Of a DNA stretch of 46,668 bases, positions 8,838-19,155 are shown one piece after another; positions within the stretch are counted from its first letter, which is position 1; each line of letters begins with the position of its first letter. The DNA is taken from positions 1 through 46,668 of the forward strand of contig MERI01000253.1 of NCBI GenBank assembly GCA_001772005.1, written 5' to 3'. The DNA is from Betaproteobacteria bacterium RIFCSPLOWO2_12_FULL_62_58. Lineage in GTDB: Bacteria > Pseudomonadota > Gammaproteobacteria > Burkholderiales > SG8-41. Below the pieces are notes generated by a model, which was not told where the DNA came from, ran no database searches, and saw only the letters and a program-made list of their open reading frames with translations. A program made the position numbers and the translations under genes.

Positions 8838-10445
8838 ATGAAAATTGCGATTGCCCAGATCAACTTTACGGTGGGCGACCTCGCCGGCAACGCCGCGAAA
8901 ATCGCTGCCGCTGCCGAGCGCGCGAAGCAGGGGGGCGCAACACTGCTGCTGACCACGGAGCTTGGGCTGTGCGGCTATCCACCGGAAGACCTGTTGCTGC
9001 GCGAAGACTTTTACCGTTCGTGCGGACGCACGCTGGACGATCTGGCGCAACGGATCAATGGCGTCACCGTGGTCGTGGGACACCCGCACCAGGCGGGTGG
9101 CCGGCGTTACAACGCAGCGTCCGTGATCCGCGACGGTGCGGTCATCGCCACCTACCTCAAGCACAAGCTGCCGAATTACACGGTATTCGACGAGGAGCGC
9201 TATTTCGCTTCCGGTACCGAGCCGTGCGTATTCGAGCATGAGGGCCTGCGGTTTGGCGTCAACATCTGCGCCGACGTCTGGGAAGAGCCGGCCGCGACCG
9301 CGGCGCGCGATGCCGGGGCGCAGGTGTTGCTCGTGCTCAACGCCTCGCCTTATCACATGAACAAACAGCTGTCGCGCTACGAGGTGATCCGCGACCGCGT
9401 CGCGGAAACGGGATTGCCGGCTATTTACGCCAACCAGGTCGGGGGACAGGACGAGCTGGTGTTTGACGGCGCCTCGTTCGCGGTCGACGGCAAAGGAGAG
9501 CTCACGCACCAGTTTCCCGCTTTCGAGGAGACCATGGGGTATGTCGATCTCGTCGAAGGCGTGCCGGTCAACGGCGTGATCGCGCCGCCGCTTGCGCTGG
9601 AGGCCGAGGTTTACAAGGCGCTCACTCTGGGCGTGCGCGATTACGTTGACAAGAACGGCTTTCCCGGCGTGCTGCTGGGGCTCTCGGGCGGCATCGATTC
9701 GGCGCTGACGCTGGCGGTCGCGGTGGATGCGCTCGGGCCGCAGCGCGTGCGCGCGGTGATGATGCCGTCGCAATATACCGCCAGCATGAGCCGCGAGGAC
9801 GCGCGCACCGAAGCCGGGGCGCTCAAGGTGCGCTACACCGAGATCGCCATCAGGCCGATGTTCGATGCATTTCTCACGGCGTTGAGCGATGAATTCAAGG
9901 ATCTGCCGGCGGACGCCACCGAGGAAAACCTGCAGTCGCGCATTCGCGGCACCCTCCTGATGGCGCTGTCGAACAAGAGTGGCGCAATCGTGCTCACCAC
10001 CGGCAACAAGAGCGAAATGGGCACCGGCTACGCGACGCTCTACGGCGACATGGCGGGCGGTTTCGGCGTGCTGAAGGACATCAACAAGATGCTGGTCTAC
10101 CGGCTTGCACGCTACCGCAATGGCCTGTCGCCGGTGATCCCGCAACGCGTGATCGATCGCCCGCCTTCGGCCGAATTGCGTCCCGACCAGACGGACCAGG
10201 ACAGCCTGCCGCCGTACGACATCCTCGATGCGATCATGGAGGCGTACGTCGAAAGCGACTTGAGCCCGCAGGAGATCGTCGCCCGGGGATTTGACCGGGC
10301 CGACGTGGAACGGGTCGTGCGGCTGGTGCGCGGGAGCGAATACAAGCGGCGCCAGGCGCCGGTCGGCGTCCGCATTACGAACCGGGGTTTCGGCAAGGAC
10401 TGGCGCTACCCGATTACCAACAAGTACCGCCACCATTTCGACTAG
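8838..10445 (+). CDS. nadE: Glutamine-dependent NAD+ synthetase
   Basis: This 535-residue enzyme makes NAD+ from deamido-NAD+ using ATP and ammonia released from glutamine. The N-terminal nitrilase-type amidase carries the triad Glu41 (TTELGLCGYPPEDL), Lys110 (KHKLPNY) and Cys144 (VNICADVWE). The C-terminal synthetase has the PP-loop S-G-G-I-D-S at 282-287 and the usual GFGKDWRYPITN ending. ATG 8838 opens the family N-terminus directly. The TAG stop (10443-10445) is also the first three bases of the double-hairpin repeat that follows, so the element abuts or supplies the stop codon. glnB lies downstream, a common nitrogen-related pairing in Betaproteobacteria. Confidence 0.95.
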   Translation: MKIAIAQINFTVGDLAGNAAKIAAAAERAKQGGATLLLTTELGLCGYPPEDLLLREDFYRSCGRTLDDLAQRINGVTVVVGHPHQAGGRRYNAASVIRDGAVIATYLKHKLPNYTVFDEERYFASGTEPCVFEHEGLRFGVNICADVWEEPAATAARDAGAQVLLVLNASPYHMNKQLSRYEVIRDRVAETGLPAIYANQVGGQDELVFDGASFAVDGKGELTHQFPAFEETMGYVDLVEGVPVNGVIAPPLALEAEVYKALTLGVRDYVDKNGFPGVLLGLSGGIDSALTLAVAVDALGPQRVRAVMMPSQYTASMSREDARTEAGALKVRYTEIAIRPMFDAFLTALSDEFKDLPADATEENLQSRIRGTLLMALSNKSGAIVLTTGNKSEMGTGYATLYGDMAGGFGVLKDINKMLVYRLARYRNGLSPVIPQRVIDRPPSAELRPDQTDQDSLPPYDILDAIMEAYVESDLSPQEIVARGFDRADVERVVRLVRGSEYKRRQAPVGVRITNRGFGKDWRYPITNKYRHHFD

Positions 10446-10637
10446 CAGCCTGCCGGACTGTTAAGTCCGGCAGGCTGCTAAAAGCAAAACCGGCTGACAA
10501 TTCAAAAAAACCCGGACGAAGCGGTCGAATTCGCGGAAAAGCGCGGGTAAATTCGCATATCTATTATCCTCTTCCGCAATTTTCCTGGCGCCGGTTTTGC
10601 ATTAGGAGTTTGTCGGGGCCAAGTCCGACAAACTCCT
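10443..10637 (+). repeat. Double-hairpin intergenic element, copy 1
   Basis: About 195 bp framed by two different perfect hairpins. The left one is TAGCAGCCTGCCGGACT (10443-10459) with its complement at 10464-10480 and a GTTA loop. The right one is AGGAGTTTGTCGG (10604-10616) with CCGACAAACTCCT (10625-10637). Inside is a second level of inverted repeat, GCAAAACCGGC near 10484 against GCCGGTTTTGC near 10590. A second copy in the opposite orientation lies at 23198-23394. No open frame is inside. It resembles a MITE or REPIN-type non-autonomous element. Confidence 0.8.
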
Positions 10638-10689
10638 GACGCTCTGTGTTATCCTAATCGCGATTGCCCGGCAGGGTTTCAGGGTTTGA

Positions 10690-11046
<357 letters not shown>

Positions 11047-11051
11047 CTGCC

Positions 11052-11148
11052 AACGATGAGCGATGAACGATGAATGATGAACGATAAACGGCTCAGATCT
11101 CGACCAACCGGGCTTCGTTCATCGTTCCGCGTTCATCATTCCGCGTTG
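11052..11148. repeat. Degenerate GATGAACG / CGTTCATC simple repeats in inverted arrangement
   Basis: The left arm (11052-11090) is a run of imperfect AACGATGA/GATGAATG units. The right arm (11116-11148) holds the complementary CGTTCATCGTTCCGCG units and forms the 3' end of smr, encoding its G-Q-R-G-M-M-N tail. The two arms could pair between the convergent glnB and smr genes and may act as a weak bidirectional terminator. No T-tract is present. Confidence 0.4.
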
Positions 11149-11694
11149 TCCTTTCAATAGCACCACCACCGCGCCGCCGCCGCCCTCGGTGCGGCGCGCC
11201 TGGCAGAATCCCAGTATCTCGTCGCGCCGCATCAGCCAGTTTGCGACCTTGTGCTTGAGGACCGGCTCCCGGTTCTTCGAGCGCAATCCCTTGCCGTGGA
11301 TGATGCGCACGCAGCGCAGCCCGCGCCGCACGCAGTAATTGAGGAAATCGACCAGCAAGGCGCGCGCTTCCGGCGAGGTCAGACCATGCAGGTCGAGTTC
11401 GTCCTGGATCACCCAATGGCTGCGGCGCAGTTTCCTGAGCGTATGCGGGGGAAGGCCCTGGCGCAGGAAGACGAGTTCTTCTCCCGTTTCAAAGCCGCTG
11501 TCCCAGGGAGCGTGATCGCTCAGGCTGTCCTCGAGCACGGCACGCTCGTCGCGCAACCGCTGTGTCGGAACGGGTCGCGGCCGCGGCCGGCCGATTTGGG
11601 CCTGGTTGAGTCGGGGCAGCGGCGTCACATCGGACCGGGAGGCGCGCAGCAGTTCCGCTTCCTCGTGTCCGTGTGCCTTGTCGTGTTTTTTCAT
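11119..11694 (-). CDS. Smr-domain protein (SmrA-like putative DNA endonuclease)
   Basis: A stand-alone Smr protein of 191 residues. The basic, Pro-rich N-terminal half (1-90) is followed by the Smr domain with L-D-L-H-G (100-104), H-G-K-G (133-136) and the closing CQARRTEGGGGAVVVLLK. These match Smr proteins with nicking activity on branched DNA; the cellular role is unclear. It is transcribed after trxB, 65 bp downstream, and likely in its operon. The last ten or so residues come from the simple repeat at the 3' end, so the C-terminal tail looks like a late extension. Confidence 0.85.
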   Translation of the reverse strand: MKKHDKAHGHEEAELLRASRSDVTPLPRLNQAQIGRPRPRPVPTQRLRDERAVLEDSLSDHAPWDSGFETGEELVFLRQGLPPHTLRKLRRSHWVIQDELDLHGLTSPEARALLVDFLNYCVRRGLRCVRIIHGKGLRSKNREPVLKHKVANWLMRRDEILGFCQARRTEGGGGAVVVLLKGQRGMMNAER

Positions 11695-11759
11695 CGTGGG
11701 GTACCACGGTCAAAATCACGTGCAGATGTGCTCGTGCAACGAATTAACGACTCGGGACA

Positions 11760-12797
<1,038 letters not shown>

Positions 12798-12949
12798 TCA
12801 AGGAGACCGCAAGCTCCGGCCGGACGCGTGCACATCATGCGCGGCGTGACGTGGTGGGTGCGATCTGGCAGTATATAGCCTGGTTTCGTCCCGGCGCCGC
12901 GTCAGGGCGCCACAATTTTTGACGGCAACACGATGACGGGTTGAATACC

Positions 12950-13639
12950 ATGCCGGTACCATTCGCGCTTAATCCGCAGATCCTGAAGAGAGTCCCGCTG
13001 TTTTCGTCATTTTCCGACCAGCAGCTGAGCGCCCTGTTGAGTTGTGTCCAGCATCGCAGATACCCGCGCAATTCGCTCATCGTGCGAGCCGGCGATGAAA
13101 CAGATGCGCTTTATATCATCCTGTCGGGACGGGTGAAGGTGCTGATCCCGGATGATGAGGGACACGAGGTGATCCTGAGCATGATGGGCCCGCATGACTT
13201 CTTCGGGGAAATGGGGCTGCTCGACAATCAACCGCGCTCGGCCAGCGTGGAAGCGCTTGAGCCGTGCGAAATGCTGCGGGTATCGAAAGCCGGCTTCACG
13301 GCCTGCCTCAAGGACAATTTCGACCTCGCCATGCAGATCATCCGCAATCTGGTCAAGCGGCTGCGCGACGCCGATCGCAAGATCGAGAGCCTGGCGTTGA
13401 TCGACGTCTATGGCCGTGTGGCGCGGCTGCTGATCGATCTGGCTGAAGAGGTCAATGGCCAATGGCTGGTGCAGCGCGCGCCGCCGAAGCAGGAGATCGC
13501 GCGCATGATCGGTGCTTCGCGCGAGATGGTGAGCCGGGTCGTGAAAGACCTGCACGAGAAAGGACTCATCCGGGCCGAGAAACGCAAGATCATTCTGCTC
13601 GACCGGCAATCGATGAGGGCGCATGGCTCATCGCGCTGA
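12950..13639 (+). CDS. Crp/Fnr-family transcriptional regulator
   Basis: About 229 residues. The N-terminal cyclic-nucleotide-binding fold carries FFGEMGLLDNQPRSASVEA, close to the cAMP phosphate-binding cassette (G-E-x-G-L-x-x-x-x-x-R-S-A). The C-terminal winged helix contains P-P-K-Q-E-I-A-R-M-I-G-A-S-R-E-M-V-S-R-V, with the R-E-M-V-S-R recognition helix as in Crp. There are no N-terminal cysteines for an Fnr-type cluster, so it is more Crp/Vfr-like than Fnr-like. ATG 12950 or the TTG three codons upstream are both possible. A TTGACG box at 12919-12924 is too close to this start to be its -35. Targets are not visible; a link with the cNMP-binding transporters is only a suggestion. Confidence 0.85.
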   Translation: MPVPFALNPQILKRVPLFSSFSDQQLSALLSCVQHRRYPRNSLIVRAGDETDALYIILSGRVKVLIPDDEGHEVILSMMGPHDFFGEMGLLDNQPRSASVEALEPCEMLRVSKAGFTACLKDNFDLAMQIIRNLVKRLRDADRKIESLALIDVYGRVARLLIDLAEEVNGQWLVQRAPPKQEIARMIGASREMVSRVVKDLHEKGLIRAEKRKIILLDRQSMRAHGSSR

Positions 13640-13755
13640 CGGGGTCGTTCTTTCAGGATTGTTTTATGTGGTATATGATTCGCTGGTTCAAACCTACTGT
13701 TGCCTGGCACGGTGGCGCGGCTATTGATGCGCAGCGACAAGCAGAGGAGTCAAGC

Positions 13756-14460
13756 ATGGCTGCTGGAAAATCTCTTTTGAATCGGGCAGCGTTCGTCGTT
13801 TTTGGCATCATCAGCAGCGCTGCTTTTGCCGCCGGCGCGGGCACCGTAACGCACCTGAGCGGCTCGCTTTCAGCGCAGCGTCCTGACGGCTCCGCGCGTA
13901 TCCTGTCGCAAAGATCGGAGGTCAATCCGGGCGACGTGCTGACTACGGAGCGCGACAGCTACGCTCAGGTGAATTTTACGGACGGCAGTGCGATCACGCT
14001 GCGTCCGAATAGCTCGGTCAGGGTCGAAGCGTATGGTTTCGCCAAGGACAAGCCGCAAGAGGACAACATGTTCCTGCGCTTGCTGAAAGGGGGACTGCGA
14101 ACCGTGACGGGGCTGGTCGGCAGGCGCGGCAATCAGGACGCCTACAAGATCGGCACGCAGCAGGCGACGATCGGTATTCGCGGCTCTTCCGGCGACACGC
14201 TGGAATGCTCGGAGGGCTGTCCTGGCGTGACTCCGACCAGCGACAAGCTTCCGCCGGGCGCTTATCACGCAACTCATACCGGAATCTATATCTTGCAGAA
14301 CGCAGCCGGCTCCGCGCTTATCAACCCCGGGCAATTTGGCTACATAAGGGACGCCAAGACGCTGCCATCGGTTCTGCCCAAGGACCCGGGACTGAGCTTG
14401 GGTCAATTGCCGTTCTCGCTTCCTCCTGGCGGCCCCAGTCCGGAGTGCACGGTTCGCTGA
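13756..14460 (+). CDS. Exported FecR-domain protein
   Basis: A 234-residue secreted protein. The signal peptide (about residues 1-26, ending A-F-A-A-G-A) is followed by a FecR-like beta domain: GTVTHLSGSLSAQ, NPGDVLTTERDSYAQV, FTDGSAITLRPNS and FLRLLKGGLRTVTGLVGR. This domain occurs in periplasmic or surface proteins and not only in sigma-factor regulators; no TonB receptor or ECF sigma gene is nearby, so it is probably not a classical FecR. Start ATG 13756 has a GAGGAG ribosome site; the frame is open well upstream into the regulator gene, and an ATG at 13666 would add an extension that hides the signal peptide. A strong terminator follows. Confidence 0.78.
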   Translation: MAAGKSLLNRAAFVVFGIISSAAFAAGAGTVTHLSGSLSAQRPDGSARILSQRSEVNPGDVLTTERDSYAQVNFTDGSAITLRPNSSVRVEAYGFAKDKPQEDNMFLRLLKGGLRTVTGLVGRRGNQDAYKIGTQQATIGIRGSSGDTLECSEGCPGVTPTSDKLPPGAYHATHTGIYILQNAAGSALINPGQFGYIRDAKTLPSVLPKDPGLSLGQLPFSLPPGGPSPECTVR

Positions 14461-14484
14461 ACGGTCTATACATCGCGCGACCCC

Positions 14485-14517
14485 AAACCCCGCTTATTTG
14501 GCGGGGTTTGTTTTTTT
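14485..14517 (+). terminator. Rho-independent terminator after the FecR-domain gene
   Basis: AAACCCCGC (14485-14493) pairs perfectly with GCGGGGTTT (14501-14509) around a 7-nt loop, then G and seven T residues to 14517. It ends transcription 25 bp after the stop codon and isolates ftsK upstream. Confidence 0.93.
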
Positions 14518-14648
14518 AGCGATGACTCAGTGTTTTTTGCGCGGCAAATTCGATCAGCGCGGCTCTCTTCCCTGTACCGCATGGCGAAACGCGCGAAATC
14601 GTCCCTTGTCGCGGCAGGCCGCTCATTTGTTTCGGGAATTCAGAGGCG

Positions 14649-14677
14649 TTTTTCGCGCTTCCCTTCCGGTGTATAAT
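14649..14677 (+). promoter_or_regulatory. Probable sigma70 promoter of ftsK-lolA
   Basis: A perfect -10 TATAAT at 14672-14677 with TG just before it, and a weak -35 (TTTTTC, 14649-14654) at 17-bp spacing. It lies 29 bp before the ftsK GTG and after the preceding terminator. It is the best promoter match found in the window. Confidence 0.6.
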
Positions 14678-14705
14678 CAAAAGCTTAATGGATTAACTTG
14701 AACCA

Positions 14706-17006
14706 GTGCTTTCGAGCTCGAAAACCAACGGCGGTCGAGCGGCGAAAAACCCGCTGCCACCGAGAATCGCGGCGCTGCTGCGCGAGTCGTGGTGGTTCGC
14801 GCTGCTGGCGCTGGCGCTCTACCTGCTGCTGATTCTCTATACCTACCACAAAGCTGATCCCGGCTGGTCGCACAGTCTTCGTGCCGCCACCATCCATAAT
14901 GCCGGCGGCATGGTCGGCGCCTATGTCGCCGATCTCATGCTCTTCGTGTTCGGACTGTCGGCGTACTGGTGGGTGGTCTTCTGCGCTGCGATGGTGTGGC
15001 TGGGTTTCCGCCGCATCGAAACCGTGCGCGAGATCGATCGCAGGTCGTACGCCGTCGCGGCGATCGGTTTTGCGATCGTGCTGATGGCGAGCAGTGGTCT
15101 CGAGGCGCTGCGCCTTTACACCCTGAAAGCCACGTTGCCGCTCGTGCCCGGTGGCGTACTGGGCACGATTGTCGGCGAAGCGCTGTCGAAGTCGCTCGGT
15201 TTCACCGGCGGCACGCTGATTCTGCTCATGCTGTTCATCGCCGGGCTGGGCCTCTTCACCGGCGTGTCGTGGTTGACGGTGATCGAACGCCTCGGCGGCT
15301 GGATTGAAAGCGGGTATTTTTATGTGACGCAGAAGTGGCAGGAGCGCGCGGACCGCCGCGCCGGCGCGCAGGCGGTGATCCAACGTGATGAGTTGGTGGA
15401 GGAGAGCAAGAAAAAATTCGAAATCCACGAGCCGATACGGATCGAGCCGCCCGCTGTCGAGATTCCCAAGTCACCGCGCGTCGAGCGCGAGAAGCAGGTT
15501 CCGTTGTTTGAGAACCTGCCCGATTCGCTCCTGCCGCCGCTGCACCTGCTCGATGAGCCGGAGAAGAACGTCGAGGTGTTATCCGCCGACACGCTCGAAT
15601 TCACTTCGCGCCTGATCGAAAAAAAGCTGCTCGATTTCGGCGTCGAGGTGAAAGTCATCGCCGCCTACCCTGGTCCGGTCATCACGCGCTACGAAATCGA
15701 GCCGGCGGTGGGCGTGAAAGGCAGCCAGATCATCAACCTGGTGCGCGATCTCGCGCGCGCGCTGTCGGTGGTGAGCATCCGTGTGGTCGAAACGATACCC
15801 GGCAAGAGCTGCATGGGGCTCGAAATCCCCAATCCGACGCGCCAGATCGTGCGCCTGACGGAGATCCTGAGCTCCCAGGTCTACGCCGACATGCACTCGC
15901 CGCTCGCCCTCGCGCTCGGCAAGGACATTGCCGGCAATCCCATCGTCGCCGATCTGGCGCGCATGCCGCACCTCCTGATCGCCGGGACGACCGGCTCGGG
16001 CAAGTCGGTGGCGATCAACGCGATGATTCTGAGCCTGCTCTATAAATCGCCGCATGCGCAGGTGAAGCTCCTCCTGATTGATCCCAAGATGCTCGAACTC
16101 TCGGTCTACGAGGGCATTCCGCATCTGCTGGCGCCGGTGGTGACCGACATGCGCCAGGCCGCCAACGCGCTCAACTGGTGCGTGATCGAGATGGACCGGC
16201 GCTACAAGTTTATGAATCATCTCGGCGTGCGCAACATGGCGGGCTTCAACCAGAAAGTGCGCGAGGCGATCAAGGCCAGGAAGCCGATCCCCAACCCGCT
16301 CACTTCCACTCCCGATAATCCCGATCCGTTGCGCGAAATGTCGCTGATTGTGGTTGTCATCGACGAGCTTGCCGACCTCATGATGGTGGTCGGCAAGAAG
16401 TTCGAGGAACTGGTCGCACGGCTCGCGCAGAAAGCGCGTGCTGCGGGCATCCACCTCATCATTGCAACGCAGCGGCCGTCGGTCGACGTCATCACCGGCT
16501 TGATCAAGGCCAATATTCCTTCGCGCATCGCGTTCCAGGTGGCGGCGAAGGTCGATTCGCGTACGATCCTCGACCAGATGGGCGCCGAAGCGCTGCTGGG
16601 ACAAGGCGACATGCTGTGGCTGCCTCCCGGCACCGGCTATACGCAGCGCGTGCACGGCGCGTTCGTCGCCGATCAAGAGGTGCATAAAGTCGTTGATTAT
16701 CTGAAGAATCTGGCGCAACCGCAGTATGTGGAGAGCGTGCTCGAAAGTCCCGAGCCGGAAGCCGAGGGTGCGCTGGAAGGGCCGGACGCCGAGTCCGATC
16801 CGCTCTACGATCAGGCGGTGGCGATCGTGTTGAAGACGCGGCGCCCCTCGATCTCGCTGGTACAACGGCATCTGCGCATCGGCTATAACCGGGCGGCGCG
16901 GTTGATCGAGCAGATGGAGCGTAGCGGCATGGTTTCGCCGATGCAGTCGAACGGCAACCGTGACGTGCTGGGGCCGGCGTCAGCCGTGGAATCCGACGAA
17001 CGTTAA
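14706..17006 (+). CDS. ftsK: DNA translocase FtsK
   Basis: A 766-residue septal DNA pump that clears and aligns chromosome ends (dif) at division. Four or more membrane helices lie in about residues 25-195, then a short linker (this is the short-linker type), the alpha/beta motor with Walker [10 protein letters not shown] at about 426-434 and Walker [10 protein letters not shown] near 550, and the C-terminal gamma winged helix (about 700-766) that reads KOPS sites and touches XerD. Start GTG 14706; no good ribosome site is visible, so the start is less certain than the gene. TAATG at the end joins it to lolA with one shared base. Confidence 0.95.
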   Translation: MLSSSKTNGGRAAKNPLPPRIAALLRESWWFALLALALYLLLILYTYHKADPGWSHSLRAATIHNAGGMVGAYVADLMLFVFGLSAYWWVVFCAAMVWLGFRRIETVREIDRRSYAVAAIGFAIVLMASSGLEALRLYTLKATLPLVPGGVLGTIVGEALSKSLGFTGGTLILLMLFIAGLGLFTGVSWLTVIERLGGWIESGYFYVTQKWQERADRRAGAQAVIQRDELVEESKKKFEIHEPIRIEPPAVEIPKSPRVEREKQVPLFENLPDSLLPPLHLLDEPEKNVEVLSADTLEFTSRLIEKKLLDFGVEVKVIAAYPGPVITRYEIEPAVGVKGSQIINLVRDLARALSVVSIRVVETIPGKSCMGLEIPNPTRQIVRLTEILSSQVYADMHSPLALALGKDIAGNPIVADLARMPHLLIAGTTGSGKSVAINAMILSLLYKSPHAQVKLLLIDPKMLELSVYEGIPHLLAPVVTDMRQAANALNWCVIEMDRRYKFMNHLGVRNMAGFNQKVREAIKARKPIPNPLTSTPDNPDPLREMSLIVVVIDELADLMMVVGKKFEELVARLAQKARAAGIHLIIATQRPSVDVITGLIKANIPSRIAFQVAAKVDSRTILDQMGAEALLGQGDMLWLPPGTGYTQRVHGAFVADQEVHKVVDYLKNLAQPQYVESVLESPEPEAEGALEGPDAESDPLYDQAVAIVLKTRRPSISLVQRHLRIGYNRAARLIEQMERSGMVSPMQSNGNRDVLGPASAVESDER

Positions 17007-17611
17007 TGCGCTATCTCCTGGTCCTCCTGTTATGGCTGCCGGCGGTCGTAGGCGCCGCCAGTGTCGATTCGCTCAAGGCGTTTCTCAACCAGACGACTTC
17101 CGCCAAGGCGCGCTTTGCGCAGATGGTGCTCGACAAGAATCTCAAGATGCTGCAGCAGGCGACCGGCACCATGCAGTTCTCGCGTCCCGGGAAATTTCGC
17201 TGGGAGTACAACAAGCCGTACGAGCAGATCATCGTCGGCGACGGTTCGCGGCTGTGGATATACGACAAGGACCTGAACCAGGTCACGGTACGCAAACTCG
17301 ACCGCGCGCTGGGTTCGAGCCCGGCCGCGCTGCTCGCGGGCAGCAACGAGATCGAAAAGAACTATACGCTCGCCAGCGTCGGTAACCAGGAAGGACTCGA
17401 TTGGCTGGAAGCGGTGCCCAGGATTAAGGACAACGCGTTCGAGCGCATCCGGCTGGGCTTCGGAAAAACGGGCCTGGAGGCGATGGAGTTGAGGGACCAG
17501 TTCGGCCAGGTCACGGTGATCAAGTTCGCCGATCTTGAGCGCAATCCCAAACTGTCACCCGAGGCATTCCGATTCACACCGCCCAAAGGGGCTGACGTCA
17601 TCAGCGAATAA
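17006..17611 (+). CDS. lolA: Outer-membrane lipoprotein carrier protein LolA
   Basis: A 201-residue periplasmic chaperone that takes lipoproteins from LolCDE to LolB. The signal peptide is residues 1-17 (cleavage at V-V-G-A / A-S). The mature part has the LolA features GTMQFSRPGKFRWEY, DGSRLWIYDKDLNQV and the closing FRFTPPKGADVI. Its ATG overlaps the ftsK stop by one base, so the two are translationally coupled. The ftsK-lolA-rarA-serS order is a standard proteobacterial arrangement. Confidence 0.95.
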   Translation: MRYLLVLLLWLPAVVGAASVDSLKAFLNQTTSAKARFAQMVLDKNLKMLQQATGTMQFSRPGKFRWEYNKPYEQIIVGDGSRLWIYDKDLNQVTVRKLDRALGSSPAALLAGSNEIEKNYTLASVGNQEGLDWLEAVPRIKDNAFERIRLGFGKTGLEAMELRDQFGQVTVIKFADLERNPKLSPEAFRFTPPKGADVISE

Positions 17612-17629
17612 GAGTTTTCCTAAAACGCT

Positions 17630-17830
17630 GATTAGCCGCCGATGAACGCCGATTAACGCCGATAAAGAAACAAAGACAAGCCACAGAGGGCACAGAGTTC
17701 ACAGAGAAAACAAGTACCATCGGTTTGAGCATTCAGCTCTCCGTGATCTCTGTGGCCAAATCATTATGATTGTGGTTTTAGTTTTGGTTTTGATCTTATC
17801 CGCGTTCATCGGCGTTCATCGGCGGCTAAC
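17630..17830. repeat. Nested imperfect inverted repeat between lolA and rarA
   Basis: The outer arms are 17630-17666 (GATTAGCCGCCGATGAACGC and on) and 17795-17830 (its near complement, ending CATCGGCGGCTAAC). The inner arms are 17681-17706 (CCACAGAGGGCACAGAG...) and 17738-17756 (CTCTCCGTGATCTCTGTGG). The whole 200-bp stretch can fold into one long hairpin with a T/G-rich middle. There is no open frame. Sequences built from GATGAACGC and CACAGAG units are a widespread intergenic repeat type; I infer a mobile or hairpin-stabilised element. Confidence 0.7.
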
Positions 17831-17840
17831 TCGTTTTTAA

Positions 17841-19151
17841 ATGGATCCTGATCTTTTTCAGAAGCGCGAGCCGCAAGCGCCGCTTGCGGAAGCGCTGCGG
17901 CCGCGGACGCTCGACGAAGTCGTAGGCCAGTCGCACCTGCTGGGAGCAGGCAAGCCGCTGCGGCTTGCGTTCGAGGCGCGCAAACCGCATTCGATGATCC
18001 TGTGGGGGCCGCCCGGCGTCGGCAAGACGACGCTGGCGCGGCTGATGGCGCAGGCGTTCGACGCCGAGTTCATCGCGATCTCGGCGGTACTTTCCGGCGT
18101 CAAGGACATCCGCGATGCCGTGCAGCGGGCGGAACTGGAATTGCAGCAACGGGGCCGCCAAACGATCCTGTTCGTGGACGAAGTTCATCGCTTCAACAAG
18201 GCCCAGCAGGACGCGTTTCTGCCGTATGTGGAGCGGGGGCTGATCACCTTCATCGGCGCCACCACCGAGAATCCTTCGTTCGAAGTCATCGGCGCATTGC
18301 TGTCACGCGCCGCGGTTTACGTGCTGCAGCCGTTGTCCGACGCCGAGCTCGGATTGCTCTTCGGCCGCGCACAGCAACGCGCACTCGACGGGCTCAGGTT
18401 TTCGGAAGGGGCGCGGCAGATGCTGATCGGTTACGCCGACGGTGATGCGCGCCGGCTGCTCAACATGCTCGAACAAGTCGATACCGCCGTCGGGAAAAAC
18501 AGACAGGACGAGATCGGCGAAACCTTCGTCAAGCATACGCTGACGCAGAGCCTGCGCCGCTTCGACAAGGGCGGCGACGCATTCTACGATCAGATCTCGG
18601 CGCTGCACAAGTCGGTGCGGGGTTCAGCGCCTGACGCGGCGCTTTACTGGCTGACCCGCATGCTCGACGGCGGCGCCGATCCGCTCTACATCGGCCGGCG
18701 GCTCATCCGCATGGCGGTCGAGGACATCGGGCTCGCCGATCCGCGCGCGCTCAGGATCGCGCTCGACGCATGCGAAACCTACGAGCGGCTGGGATCGCCG
18801 GAAGGCGAGCTTGCGTTGGCGGAAGCCGCGTTGTATCTGGCGGTCGCACCGAAGAGCAACGCCGCTTACGTTGCGTACAGCAGCGCGCGCGAACTCATCG
18901 CCAACGACAAATCACGGCCGGTGCCGGAACACCTCCGCAACGCGCCGACCAGGCTGATGAAGGAACTGGGGTATGGCCGGGACTATCGCTATGCCCATGA
19001 TGAACAGGGGGCGTACGCGGCGGGGGAGAATTATTTTCCGGACGACATGGCGCAACCGCGGTTATACGAGCCGACGCAGCGCGGTCTGGAAGCAAAAATC
19101 AAAGAGCGGCTCGACCATCTGCGCGAACTCGACCGCAAGGCCAAGAAATAG
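17841..19151 (+). CDS. rarA: Replication-associated recombination protein A (RarA/MgsA AAA+ ATPase)
   Basis: A 436-residue clamp-loader-like AAA+ ATPase acting at stalled forks. The Walker A motif G-P-P-G-V-G-K-T sits at about 56-63, Walker B is [20 protein letters not shown], and sensor I is [13 protein letters not shown]. The C-terminal tetramerisation region is [20 protein letters not shown] and on. Length and ends match the family. ATG 17841 follows the inverted repeat with no clear ribosome site. The gene ends only 4 bp before the convergent LVIVD gene, which shows how tightly the inserted block fits. Confidence 0.95.
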   Translation: MDPDLFQKREPQAPLAEALRPRTLDEVVGQSHLLGAGKPLRLAFEARKPHSMILWGPPGVGKTTLARLMAQAFDAEFIAISAVLSGVKDIRDAVQRAELELQQRGRQTILFVDEVHRFNKAQQDAFLPYVERGLITFIGATTENPSFEVIGALLSRAAVYVLQPLSDAELGLLFGRAQQRALDGLRFSEGARQMLIGYADGDARRLLNMLEQVDTAVGKNRQDEIGETFVKHTLTQSLRRFDKGGDAFYDQISALHKSVRGSAPDAALYWLTRMLDGGADPLYIGRRLIRMAVEDIGLADPRALRIALDACETYERLGSPEGELALAEAALYLAVAPKSNAAYVAYSSARELIANDKSRPVPEHLRNAPTRLMKELGYGRDYRYAHDEQGAYAAGENYFPDDMAQPRLYEPTQRGLEAKIKERLDHLRELDRKAKK

Positions 19152-19155
19152 AACC

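Noticed and set aside
10443..10480. Rho-independent terminator after nadE
   Set aside because: The hairpin is strong but has no T-tract and recurs as part of a repeat element; termination is possible but not supported.
13756..14460. Classical FecR anti-sigma partner of an iron uptake system
   Set aside because: Only the FecR beta domain is present after a signal peptide; there is no ECF sigma gene, no TonB receptor and no N-terminal anti-sigma helix.
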